A DNA stretch of 64,000 nucleotides, from NCBI GenBank assembly GCA_905221605.1, contig CAJNDS010002734.1, forward strand, positions 374,001 to 438,000, in the 5' to 3' direction. A model generated the notes under the pieces. It was given only the letters and a program-made list of their open reading frames with translations, had not been told where the DNA came from and made no database searches. The stretch comes from Symbiodinium natans (lineage: Eukaryota > Sar > Dinophyceae > Suessiales > Symbiodiniaceae). Of the stretch, positions 55,554-64,000 are shown piece after piece. A program made the translations under genes and the position numbers. Numbering within the stretch: position 1 is the stretch's first letter; every line of letters begins with the position of its first letter.

Positions 55554-55998
55554 CAGGGGGTATCAAGGCCCAGTCTCAGGGTTTTGGTGTCCGTCTGGAC
55601 CATAGGGCCGACACAGGAGCGGTAGTTCGTGCACCAGGGGCAGCTTCCAGCCGGACCTTCCCCACATTCCTCAGCTGGGAGGTTCCTCTGTTCCTCTCGT
55701 CTTGTGCTTCAGAGTCCTTTAAAAAGGGGTTCTACTAGTAGGGGGGGTACGATCATCCCTCTTAAGGACTGCTAGACTGCTTGTGTAAGGGGGGGGGAAC
55801 ATCCCAGTTCCTCAAGCTCAAAGGCAACTGCGGCCCTAACAAAAGCTGCACGGGGCCAGCTCGTTCCACTGTGGGTTCCCGTTTCCCTATAAAGCCCATG
55901 CTGGTTGTTGCGAGTTCAGGCTCCACAAACGACCACCACGTCACGTGACCCTCGAACTCCATCTCCACTTGCAGAACCTCAGCATCTTGAGGCCCTGT
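55554..55998 (-). CDS. Upstream exons probably of the membrane-protein gene
   Basis: 55806-55998 (- strand) is strongly protein-like (V-E-M-E-F-E-G-H-V-T-W-W-S-F). 55554-55674, after a CCTCCCAG acceptor, is Cys-rich (E-E-C-G-E-G-P-A-G-S-C-P-W-C). A family-B element (B7, ~55736-55806) lies between them and a family-H-like copy (55480-55553) follows, as expected for introners. Several donor/acceptor pairs keep frame, so joins are not settled. Confidence 0.5.
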
Positions 55999-56060
55999 GA
56001 CGGGGGCATGTGACCAGCTCTCTCGAAGTCATGGCCCCTTGTTGGGTACGTTAAAGGTCT

Positions 56061-59000
56061 TTAGGGTTTAGGGTTTAGGGTTTAGGGTTTAGGGTTTTAG
56101 GTTTAGGGACCATGTAGGAGGCGCTGGCGTACACCCGGGGAGCGCAAGTTTCTGCAAGAGGGCTGCTACTTCATAGGTCTGCCAAACGACGATGGCTACT
56201 TAGATGGCATGTTTCGCTAGCAGCACGAGACCACCCAGTTGACTCAGTGTAGGTCTGCCAGCCACATCCGGCCACAAGGCGTATAAAAATATAATCTAAT
56301 CTAATCTATTACTATTATTAGGATGATTATTATTATTATGATTATTATTATGATTATTATTATGATTATTATTATGATTATTATTATGATTATTATTATG
56401 ACTATTATTATTATGATTATTATTATTATGATTATTATTATATATATGTATATACATATATTGCCCTTGCATGCCTTAGCTGTGTAAGCCTGAGCCTGAG
56501 CCCTTCTTTGGAGGCGTTCTATCGAGAAGTGTCGCTGGTTGCCATGTACCAGCTCGTCCTACAAAACTTGCTGACAAGAAGTGACCCTAAACCTACACCC
56601 TAAACCCTAAACCCCCTAAGCCCCTTCTTGAAGCCTTGCAGGTACCATCCTGCCATGTGTAAAACCCTAAACCCTAAACCGGCCTGAACCCCACCATGGA
56701 CATGGTCATCAAGGCTGTGCGGAACAGCCACATTGACCGCCACGTCTGAAACGTACAGCTCTGAGCATTCGTAGTGCGTCAGAGGTGAGCAGTCCTGTGA
56801 CCTTGGACGATTTCCGGGCTTGACAAAGGCTGAGAACAAGATACGGGGTTTCCGAAAATGTGGGAACCCTTTTTTGGGGGCCCCTTTAAGGGGATTCTGC
56901 TCTGTTGGGGAACATTTGGCCCAAATTTTTGGACATGCTCATATTTCCTGAGACTGCGACACTGAACAGTGGTCCTCAGACTGGACAATGTCAACGCACA
57001 AGTTCTGCACGTGACCTTGCAAAGCGAACGTCAACCGTCGGAACGAAGCATTAGACAGTGACGACTTTGCACTGCTAGCGTGGCGAAGCCAAGGTGCTTT
57101 TGTAGGAGGCATGGTTCCCGCTCGTGGACCTGACACACAAACACACACGCGCGCACACGTAGGCACGCAGGCAAGAACATCTGACGCCGCTTCTTAAACA
57201 GCGTGCCACAAAGTGCAAGGAGCACATGCAGAGTCACAGGACAATCCTCACAGGACCAAACGCATCGCTACTGAGAAAGCCACGGGGTGGTGAAGCGAAA
57301 GTAGCTGCTCACTTCCGTCGCGTCAATGTGCACAGCATGGCTCACAGCCAGCCAGGCTAGCAACATCGGGTCATATCGGGTCACCCGGTCATGATTCCGC
57401 CCTTGGCTACTTTGAGCCTCACACAGCCGCGGAAGCCACTGGGCAAGAACAGCAGCATGTGGTGAGTTCCTTCTTCTCTACTGCATGCACAATGGGCGAC
57501 AGCTGCCAATCTTCATCCAAGAAATACTTCTGAAAGTCTGAAAGGCTTGTCATAGCCCTTTCTGCCGGCCGGAATCCTAGTAGTCACTAAACCACCAGAA
57601 GGCATCCTCGTGCCCGAAGCTACCCCTAAACCCTAATCCCTAAACCCTAGACCCTAGACCCTAGACCCTAATCCCTAAACCCTAAACGCTAAACGCGCAG
57701 CAGCCAAAGAGATGCCATGCTCCCAATCGCAACCGCTGCCTGCCAAACATTCCCACCTCGCCTGCGGGCTGAAGGACATTTGTCTCACACGGGCTCCCGA
57801 TGTGACACGGCGGGAACCTCGGGGGGGGGGGGGGGGGGGGGGGTTTAGGGTTTTAGGGTTTCGACTTTCACCCTAGCACAAGGGTTTAGAGTTTAGAGTT
57901 TAGGGTTTAGGGTTTAGGGTTTAGGGTTTAGGGAGCTTGTCAGGCAACTCGGGCCACGTGGGTGACTGGGCTTACGATGGCCGACCATCTTGCAGGTTCA
58001 TGGGTCAAAGGGCGGTTGTAAGTATGGTCCAGTATGGTAACTATAACTACAACTATAACTATAACTATAACTATAGCTATAGCTATAGCTATAACCATAA
58101 CTATAACTATGACTATAACTATAACTATGACTATGACAATGTCTATGACTATGACTATAACCATAACTGGCTGTAACCCTACAAAAAGGTACTTAATGGT
58201 ACTTACAATCCTACTTCTAACTATCTCTGAACCTTAAAAAAAGGTCACGACACTGTTTCTACGCATGTCATGTTTGTGGCCTGGTGGTGTACGGTTCGTT
58301 GCCGGCATTCGTTTGCCGCTGGCAGGCAAGTCAATTTATAGTCCCTTTTGCACAACTCGAAGAGGAAGTGATGTAGTAAGCAATAACTAGTAGATATGCA
58401 AACAGCTGCAAAAAATAAGCAACGTACATAAGTAATAAGGAACAAGAAAAGGGGAAATGTACTGAGTAGCAAAAAATAACCTGCAAGAATTGCGTCATAA
58501 GTAAGAAACAAGAGTTCTGAAGTACCAGGTAGGAGTACGCAATATATCAAAACATGGAACACCAAGAGATAAGTAACGTGAGTGCGCGGCAAAACCTAAA
58601 GCAGACATGCATTGAGGGGCAGTGCTTTGGAGGTTAGGTATCGCTTCCTCAATCCAATCGATGATGTCTCGAACTGCATCGCTTCTGATTACGCTGATGA
58701 CGTCTTTCCTGGTGCTGAATTCGGGCTAAAGGTTTATAGGGCTTCGTCTCAGGGCTTGCGGACAAAGGGACCTGGTGGAGGAGTTGGAGTTGGAGGTGGT
58801 TCTGGTAGTTAGTGGTACGGAGATGATAGGGATCTGAATGACTAAGGCAGCCTGGCTGGACATGCGACAAGCCACCCCTAAACCCTAAATCCTGAACCCT
58901 GAACCCTAAACCCTGAACCCTAAACCCTAAACCCTAAACCCTATTTGCATCCGAACTCCCGTAACCCTGAACCCTAAACCCTAAACCCATCAACGGCACC

Positions 59001-59408
59001 ACAAGCAAGCTCCAAGGGCTCACGAAAATCCTGGCAATCTGATTCTCGCGGCAGGTCTGCACTCACAGCTGCGCTGGGGCACAGGTGACACAAAACAACT
59101 TTCATAAGCCGGCTTGGAACCCAAAAAAAGACACACAGCCTTGCACAATGGATCAGCCATGGCAGCTGGGCTGTGAGAGGAAGCCGCAGCGGAAGATGGA
59201 GACCGTGTCTGAGTGAATATGGCATATGGGCCCTGCTGCTTCTCGTCTCCATCTCCCGAAGGGCGATTGTGAAACACACATGAATGATGCGAGCACAAGC
59301 ATCACAAGCCGGTTGCGCTTGCAGCGCCGCAGTTCTGCGGTTCTGCCTGGGTTCTGCATGGGTGACTTGTGAGTCAGAGTACCTCTCTGTCGAAGGGGAG
59401 TGGATTCA
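56061..59408. other. Microsatellites and telomere-type arrays, no resolved gene
   Basis: TTTAGGG at 56061-56110 and 57880-57933, CCCTAAA with variants at 57624-57690 and 58875-58990, a TATTATGAT microsatellite at 56310-56450, a G-run at 57822-57843, a family-F-like segment at 56846-56912, and a family-A element at 57990-58238 whose core has expanded into CTATAA repeats (58035-58165). Coding-like - strand fragments near 56940-57240 and 59020-59400 could not be joined. Confidence 0.45.
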
Positions 59409-60938
59409 TCATGTCCTGGTAACGGTGTACAAATACTCCTCTGGTGCCTTCCGGTCTTTGGCATGAAGCTCCACGAAGGTACGGTGAGGGCCCATCTGCA
59501 TGAGCTGCTGCCGGGTCTTCAGCGGGTCGGGTCGCTCAGGACCGGGAGGCGGCCAGTGAGGGCCCATGCGGTGCGCTGTCTGGGGCCCTGCCATCAACTC
59601 GGGCACCGTCATGGAGCCTGAGTAGCCCAGCAACCACATTCTAAGAAGGGCACCCTGTTTTTGGGGTTGGGTACGTTTTATAAGGGAACCCCATATAACC
59701 CAAAAAAAGGTAAAGGGTACCACTATAACCACCGTCATGGCGCGCGTCAGCGCGCCCAAGCCGGCCTGGCTGAGGGTGTCGGACACCGACTGCCCCGAAG
59801 CAGCGGCCTGCTTCATGATGTGTGGCCCCGTGGCCCTCCTTGGCAGCCCAGTAACCATATTACAACAAGGGCACCCCCTTTTTTGGGGGTTGGCTTTTTC
59901 TTAAAAGGGAAACCATAACCCAAAAAACCCAAAAACCCTAAACCCTAAACCCAAAAACCCTAAACCCTAAACTCAAAAAAAGGGGTAAAAGGGCACTACT
60001 GGGCTCCCAAGCCTCTCAATGGGCCCAAGCACCGAGGTGGAGCTTCTGGGGAACTGGCTGAAGGCCTCTGTGTAGGAGGTGCGGGCACCCTTCTTCTCAA
60101 TCTTCTTCCGCGCAAAGGCCAGCTCCTCTACGATTTGCTTAAGAACCACCAAAAAATCGAAGGGAATACTCCCTATCTTACCCATATAAGGAAGAATATT
60201 GTCAATTTTTTGGGGGGGTTCTTAAGCAAAGGCCCCTACTACCCTCTAACCCTTCTCCTTTTTCCATGTGGGCTGGGTGGGGAATACCAGAAGAAAAACA
60301 ACAACAAAACAAAACAGCTGCTGGTACCCTCTAGCCTAAACCCTAAACCCTAAACCCTATAAACCCTAAACCCCACAGCTCCTCTGGGCTGAAGGCTTCA
60401 ATCGTGAAGGTCTGGGGTCCATTCATCGCTGGACGATTGCGCCCCAGCCGTGCGGTTGGATGCAGGCCACCTTTGACATGGGGGTTTAGGGTTTAGGGTT
60501 TAGGGTTTAGGGTTTAGGGTTTAGGGTTAGGGTTTAGGGTTCAGGGTTTAGGGTTCAGGGTTCAGGGTTTAGGGTCTAGAGTTTAGGGTTTAGGGTTAGG
60601 GTTTAGGGTTTAGGGTTTAGGGTTTAGGGTTTAGGGTTTAGGGTTTAGGGTTTAGGGTTTAGGGTTTAGGGTTTAGGGTTTAGGGTTTAGGGTTTAGGGT
60701 TTAGGGTTTAGGGTTCAGGGTTCAGGGTTTAGGGTTTAGGGTTTAGGGTTTAGGGTTTGGGGTAGCAAAATCAAGCCCCGCAGCCTTTGCCAGGTCCGGA
60801 GCAGTTGGCTGGATTGCTGAAGAAGTAGTACTTGTCCCATCCGCTTGATGTGAATCCTGATGGCTGCTGCGACGGGTCCTCTTCTGAGCTCAGCGTCGGA
60901 GGCTGGTACTCATGTGAGTGAACCGCAGCCACGCGATC
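59409..60938 (-). CDS. Unidentified gene, six exons joined without a gap in frame (C-terminal 233 aa)
   Basis: Exons 60938-60785, 60470-60372, 60272-60243, 60127-60013, 59838-59744 and 59617-59409 total 702 nt = 234 codons, ending in TGA, with phase agreement at all five joins. The first visible exon follows a pyrimidine-rich CTTCCCAG|G acceptor. The protein has S-G-W-D-K-Y-Y-F-F-S-N, a charged E-E-E-L-A-F-A-R-K-K-I-E-K-K helix, and two related pieces A-G-P-Q-T-A-H-R-M-G-P-H and L-M-Q-M-G-P-H-R-T-F-V. I recognise no family. Two introns are mainly telomere-type repeats, three are introners (C5, D3, D2). An upstream coding-like exon near 60975-61050 could not be phased. Cleanest gene model in the window. 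Confidence 0.82.
59618..59743 (-). mobile_element. Introner D2, a GC-AG intron with long duplicated border
   Basis: CCATGACGGTG occurs at both borders, within a 14-nt match with one mismatch (GCGCCATG / GCTCCATG). Intron GCGCCATGACGG...GGGCTACTCAG; splicing keeps one copy in frame. Shares CAAAAAAAGGTAAAGGGTACC with D1 and D3, but lacks their telomere-type insert. Confidence 0.75.
59839..60012 (-). mobile_element. Introner D3, a GC-AG intron with 4-bp duplication and telomere-type insert
   Basis: Ends CTTGGCAGCCCAG and CTGGGCTCCCAAG; CCTC at 59835-59838 recurs at 60012-60015 (GAGG on the coding strand). The donor is AG|GC, with G from the target and C from the element; the acceptor is CCAAG|G. 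The interior holds CCCTAAA units (59935-59970). Confidence 0.85.
60128..60242 (-). mobile_element. Introner C5, a GT-AG intron
   Basis: Family-C core TTTGCTTAAGAACC / GGTTCTTAAGCAAA at both ends. CCTCT at 60125-60129 and 60243-60247 brackets it. Splicing GAGG|GTAGTAGG to ATCGTAG|AGGAG restores L-E-E-E-L in frame. Confidence 0.78.
60273..60371 (-). other. Intron whose donor is a telomere-type unit
   Basis: GTGGG|GTTTAGGG is the donor and a T-rich tract with CCACCCAG the acceptor; 99 nt, GT-AG. CCCTAAA units at about 60336-60371 form its 5' half. Confidence 0.68.
60471..60784 (-). other. Intron composed mainly of telomere-type repeats
   Basis: 314 nt, of which 60481-60765 is TTTAGGG on the + strand. 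Donor AAAG|GCTGCG, acceptor TCAAAG|GTGG. CAAAGG lies at both borders like a target duplication. Removal joins two exons in phase. Confidence 0.75.
60481..60765 (+). repeat. Largest TTTAGGG array of the window (about 285 bp)
   Basis: About 40 units, with TTCAGGG variants clustered at 60540-60570 and 60715-60730 and two TTAGGG slips. Confidence 0.95.
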
Positions 60939-61223
60939 CTGGGAAGTAGGAAACCCTAAACCCTAAACCCCCAAAATAACCAGGGATTCGAGTCATGTGG
61001 GCCCGGCGCGGCTGCTCTACAGCGGCAGCAGCATGACGGCCTGTGAGATCTACAGGTCTACACCCTTACCCTTAAACCCTATGCCCTAAACCATCCAAAA
61101 CCCTTTGCTTAAGTTGAAGGCGAGGGTCCCTCATGCCACTGTCGCTGAAGTTCTGATACTTCTCTTCGCTGGTAGGCCTCAGATTGGAGGTTTGGGGGTC
61201 CGGGGGGGGGTCGAGGGGAGAAG

Positions 61224-61320
61224 GAACCCTAAACCCTAAACCTTACACCCTAAACCCTAAACCCTAAACCCTATACCCTAAACCCTAAACCCTGAACCCA
61301 AAACCCTAGACCCTAAACCT
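61224..61320 (-). repeat. CCCTAAA array with variants
   Basis: About thirteen units including CCCTATA, CCTTACA and CCCTGAA variants. Confidence 0.85.
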
Positions 61321-61476
61321 CTGTAGAAAGAATCAAAGGCTGCCCGTTCCAGGCCGCGACGCTTCTTCGGCATGTCTGCAACTGGAGGAAGCTGCGCACA
61401 ACGTCGACTGAACAACACGCAGCTGATTGAGCCATACGTAACTGTGGCAGAGGGCACAGAATACCCCGATGCTGTG

Positions 61477-61582
61477 CTTTGGATGGGTACTTAAAAAGTA
61501 GGGTTACAAGCCGGGCAAGTATGGTTATAACCTTATTTAGGGTACTTATAAGCCCACTTCTAAGTACCCATGAACCTTCAAG
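61477..61582. mobile_element. Family A MITE, copy A10, between duplicated flanks
   Basis: GGATGGGTACTT and AAGTACCCATGAACCTTCAAG ends. A ~50-bp sequence on the left (61432-61480: CATACGTA..CACAGAAT..CTGTGCTTT) recurs imperfectly on the right (61583-61660), far longer than a normal target duplication. Confidence 0.7.
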
Positions 61583-62239
61583 CATACGTAGGTGTGCAGA
61601 GGCACAGAATGTGAGAGATGACATCCTCATGCAGTCATACCCCGATGACTGTGCTTTGCAAAGTGCGGGTTTGCGAGAATAAGGGGCCCTCATCTAGACC
61701 CCCAAATAGTCGTAAGGACCCGAAAAAGGCACCCCCTGATTTCGGAAACCCCCAAGTCTACCGCAGCAGGAGGTCTGCAGAAGCCTAAGCGCAAGGCCAC
61801 AACCTCCGATGCGCGCGGTTGGGACGGACGTCTCACAACCCTTGTTGAGCCAAACACAGGCACAAACAGCCCGCATCGTGTGTCACAAGTCTACCACATT
61901 GATGCACATAGGTTGGCCCTGTCAACCCTCTGAAAAATCTTCCTACATATAATCCTCTTAAACCCGAAAAGGGAAAAGTATAACATATCCCTTAAGGCCT
62001 TAAGCGCCTACCCCCCCGGAAGGCACAGAGATGTACAGAGTACGTGATAACCAGGGCCCAGCGCGCTCGAGTTGGGGGGGTCTCCCCTGGTGTAAGATTT
62101 AGGGTTTAGGGTTTAAGGGTTAAGGGGTTTAGGGTTTAGGGTTTAGGATGCTTTGAGGTGAGGGAAGTGTCCTCTTCCTCGGCCTCGGAGCTGGACTCGT
62201 TGAGCCTGAACAAACATCGGGGCGGGGGGGGGGGGGGGG

Positions 62240-62485
62240 TTTAGGGTTTAGGGTTTAGGGTTCAGGGTTCAGGGTTTAGGGTTTAGGGTTCAGGGTTCAG
62301 GGTTTAGGGTTTAGTGTTTAGAATTGCGAGTATTTGAGTATTTGATAAGTCCTCAACCTGAGAAACGCCGTCAACGGAGCTGGTAAAGCGTGCCAGTGTT
62401 TGGGCACCCATGCACCCTAAACCCTAAACCCTAAACCCCAAACCCTAAACCCTAAACCCCAAACCCTAAACCCTAAACCCTAAAC
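62240..62485. repeat. TTTAGGG array and facing CCCTAAA array
   Basis: TTTAGGG with TTCAGGG variants at 62240-62325, preceded by a G-run (62222-62239); CCCTAAA with CCCCAAA variants at 62413-62485. Confidence 0.9.
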
Positions 62486-62639
62486 CCGGGATGTACCACA
62501 AGATGCGCTCATTGATCGAGGCCCATGCACAGCAAAGCCGGTGCTCAGCCTCGGCTCCCAAGCAACTCAGATCCACAGGCGTGACGCTACAGCTGGAACG
62601 CAGGGTTTGAGAAGAGGGTGAAACAGGGTTCCCGTTTAA

Positions 62640-62900
62640 GGGCCCCCCTTATCCTACCTAGCATGTACCCCACAGCTGCAAGGGTTTACTTGGAGGTTCA
62701 TGGTACTTCTTAAGCAATTATAACTGTACTTATAACTGTACTTCTAACACTCTCCGGGCACTTAAGGGGCTTATAAGTGGGTTATAATTGCAGGTACTAT
62801 TGGTAAGTACCATGAACCTCCAAATAGCGTTTCCGGCGTAGGGTCTCGTCGAACTTGGGGCGGCGGCGGCTTTGATTTCGGGGCCTGGACCGACCTGTCC
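62640..62900 (-). CDS. Possible exons around introner A11
   Basis: - strand sequence upstream of the element is proline/basic (K-S-K-P-P-P-P-Q-V-R-R-D-P-T-P-E-T). Splicing GAAAC|GCTATTTGG (62828) to CTCCAAG|TAAACCC (62689) keeps frame into K-P-L-Q-L-W-G. A family-G segment (AAGGGGGGCCCTTAAACGGG complement, ~62620-62665) follows and may be the next intron. Product unknown. Confidence 0.38.
62688..62826. mobile_element. Family A MITE, copy A11
   Basis: Ends TACTTGGAGGTTCATGGTA and TACCATGAACCTCCAAATA are inverted repeats; the core is a palindrome around TATAACTGTAC. Confidence 0.8.
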
Positions 62901-63002
62901 ACAGTAAATGATACCAAAATTGACACAAATAAAATAAAACAGATCAATTTGGTGATTATTATCTTAAATGTGATAGATTATCAACGGTGAGGTGTACAGG
63001 GT

Positions 63003-63128
63003 TGCTCGGAGGTTCATGTGTGCAGCGGGGCTATGAGTAGGGCCACCGTGGTGGGTACGGCCTTATTGGGGGGGGGGGGGGGGGTACTCCTAAACCCTAA
63101 ACCCTAAACCCTAATGAACCTTCAAGTA
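63003..63128. mobile_element. Family A MITE, copy A12, with G-run and telomere-type insert
   Basis: Starts CTCGGAGGTTCATG and ends ATGAACCTTCAAGTA. A G-run (63068-63084) and CCCTAAA units (63088-63113) sit inside the right arm, where other copies have AAGTACCCATG. Confidence 0.7.
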
Positions 63129-63635
63129 TGAGATGACAAGTCCAAGGCATCCCTGCCCTAGGCCTCTGCTGCGGGGCCACAGGTGCTGCACCTGGAATGA
63201 TGAAACCCTCTGCCCTTGCGTGAGCCACGTGTAACATTTTTATTCGGATGGTGATGATGGTGATGGTCATGATGGCCTGGGGGCCGGTAAGGGGCCGGTA
63301 ACTTTAGATGCCGAGGTGATGCCCATCTTCGGCTGACATCTGCGGGCCAGCTGTACTCCGTACGGAGATCGGCATAAGCAAAAAAGAGGCGGGCCGGCCT
63401 GTTGTGGACGTGGCCGTTTCCTGCGCAATGTTGCCAGCTCGCGCTGACTGCAGAACTCACCGACTCGCACATGCCCAGCAACTCTGTGACAGAAATGGCT
63501 TCCCCTGAGGTCCCCCGAAACGTGCCAGAATAGCCCTGAACCCTGAATCCTGAACCCTAAACCGTGGCCTTAGCTTTTTCTTTCATCGACTCAAGCCTCA
63601 AGGACGACTGGCATGCTTCCAGCGGCGGACACTCC

Positions 63636-63853
63636 CTACTCTTTGCTTAAGAACCCAACCCGCCCCCCCCCCCCAAAAAAACTATATATATATATATGTA
63701 TACATGTATACATACATATGTATATATAACAAAAATATAGATAAAATCTTCATAACAATAATACTAATAATTAGGAAAGAGATAACAATCCCTATATTAC
63801 CCATAGAAAGAAGGATATGTTGTATGTTCTGGGGGTTCTGAAGCAAATAGCAG
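63636..63853. mobile_element. Family C MITE, copy C6, enlarged by microsatellite
   Basis: CTACTCTTTGCTTAAGAACCC at the left and GGGGGTTCTGAAGCAAATAG at the right. The interior contains a C-run and TA repeats. No clear target duplication. Confidence 0.65.
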
Positions 63854-64000
63854 CTGGTATGGGGTTCCTGATATACTACGGAGCCTTATATATTTGGGTA
63901 CCCAAACAGAGGACCACAAACCCTAAAGCCTAAACCCTGAACTTTCATGGCACGAGATCGGCCAGGTGCAGGCAGGCTGCTTCTTGGGAGCTTCTTTCTT

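Noticed and set aside
1-64000. tRNA, rRNA or spliced-leader RNA genes
   Set aside because: No cloverleaf with T-loop signature, rRNA segment or dinoflagellate leader sequence was recognised by eye. The tRNA-like match at 2997-3011 is only a primer site.

Overview
The window looks like nuclear DNA of a dinoflagellate, or a very close alveolate relative. Short tracts of the TTTAGGG/CCCTAAA telomere-type repeat lie in both orientations every few hundred bases, there is no bacterial-style operon structure, and the reconstructable genes are split by short introns with GT, GC or GA donors and AG acceptors usually followed by G, the splice grammar known from dinoflagellates. No taxon name can be read from the sequence itself.

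The left quarter is dominated by one intact LTR retrotransposon (2753-15230). Its two 244-bp LTRs differ at a single position. It has a 5-bp target duplication (CCCTA) inside a telomere-type array, a primer site matching the anticodon arm of a methionine tRNA, and a polypurine tract. Instead of gag-pol it carries one uninterrupted frame of 3758 codons (2985-14261) with six canonical CCCH zinc fingers, one variant finger and several internal repeat blocks. I see no protease, integrase, reverse transcriptase or RNase H motif. A row of four hairpins with covarying stems follows the stop codon.

The remaining ~49 kb looks like junk in simple ORF searches but holds exon-intron genes. Joining exons across dispersed terminal-inverted-repeat elements restores open frames exactly: a + strand gene at 18418-19332 (104 codons including the stop), a - strand gene at 59409-60938 (234 codons including the stop), a - strand gene from about 53.1 to 55.5 kb or beyond encoding a Ser/Thr-rich single-pass membrane protein, and shorter gene pieces at 639-860, 41.03-41.50, 42.55-43.38, 48.3-48.57 and 62.5-62.9 kb. 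Their introns are largely small MITE-like elements of at least eight families (A-H here), 100-250 bp, flanked by 3-4 bp target duplications. The duplicated target usually supplies the splice donor, so splicing restores the pre-insertion sequence. These are introners (intron-generating transposons). Some introns consist mostly of telomere-type repeats, and four introner copies carry telomere repeats in their interior.

The rest is intergenic or intronic sequence: telomere-type arrays up to ~285 bp, AT and other microsatellites, G-runs, an 86-bp tandem repeat, a larger TIR element with a 9-bp target duplication (41811-42018), and a TTATCGTTTT-rich patch (46.69-47.09 kb). No rRNA, tRNA, spliced-leader RNA or CRISPR array was recognised.
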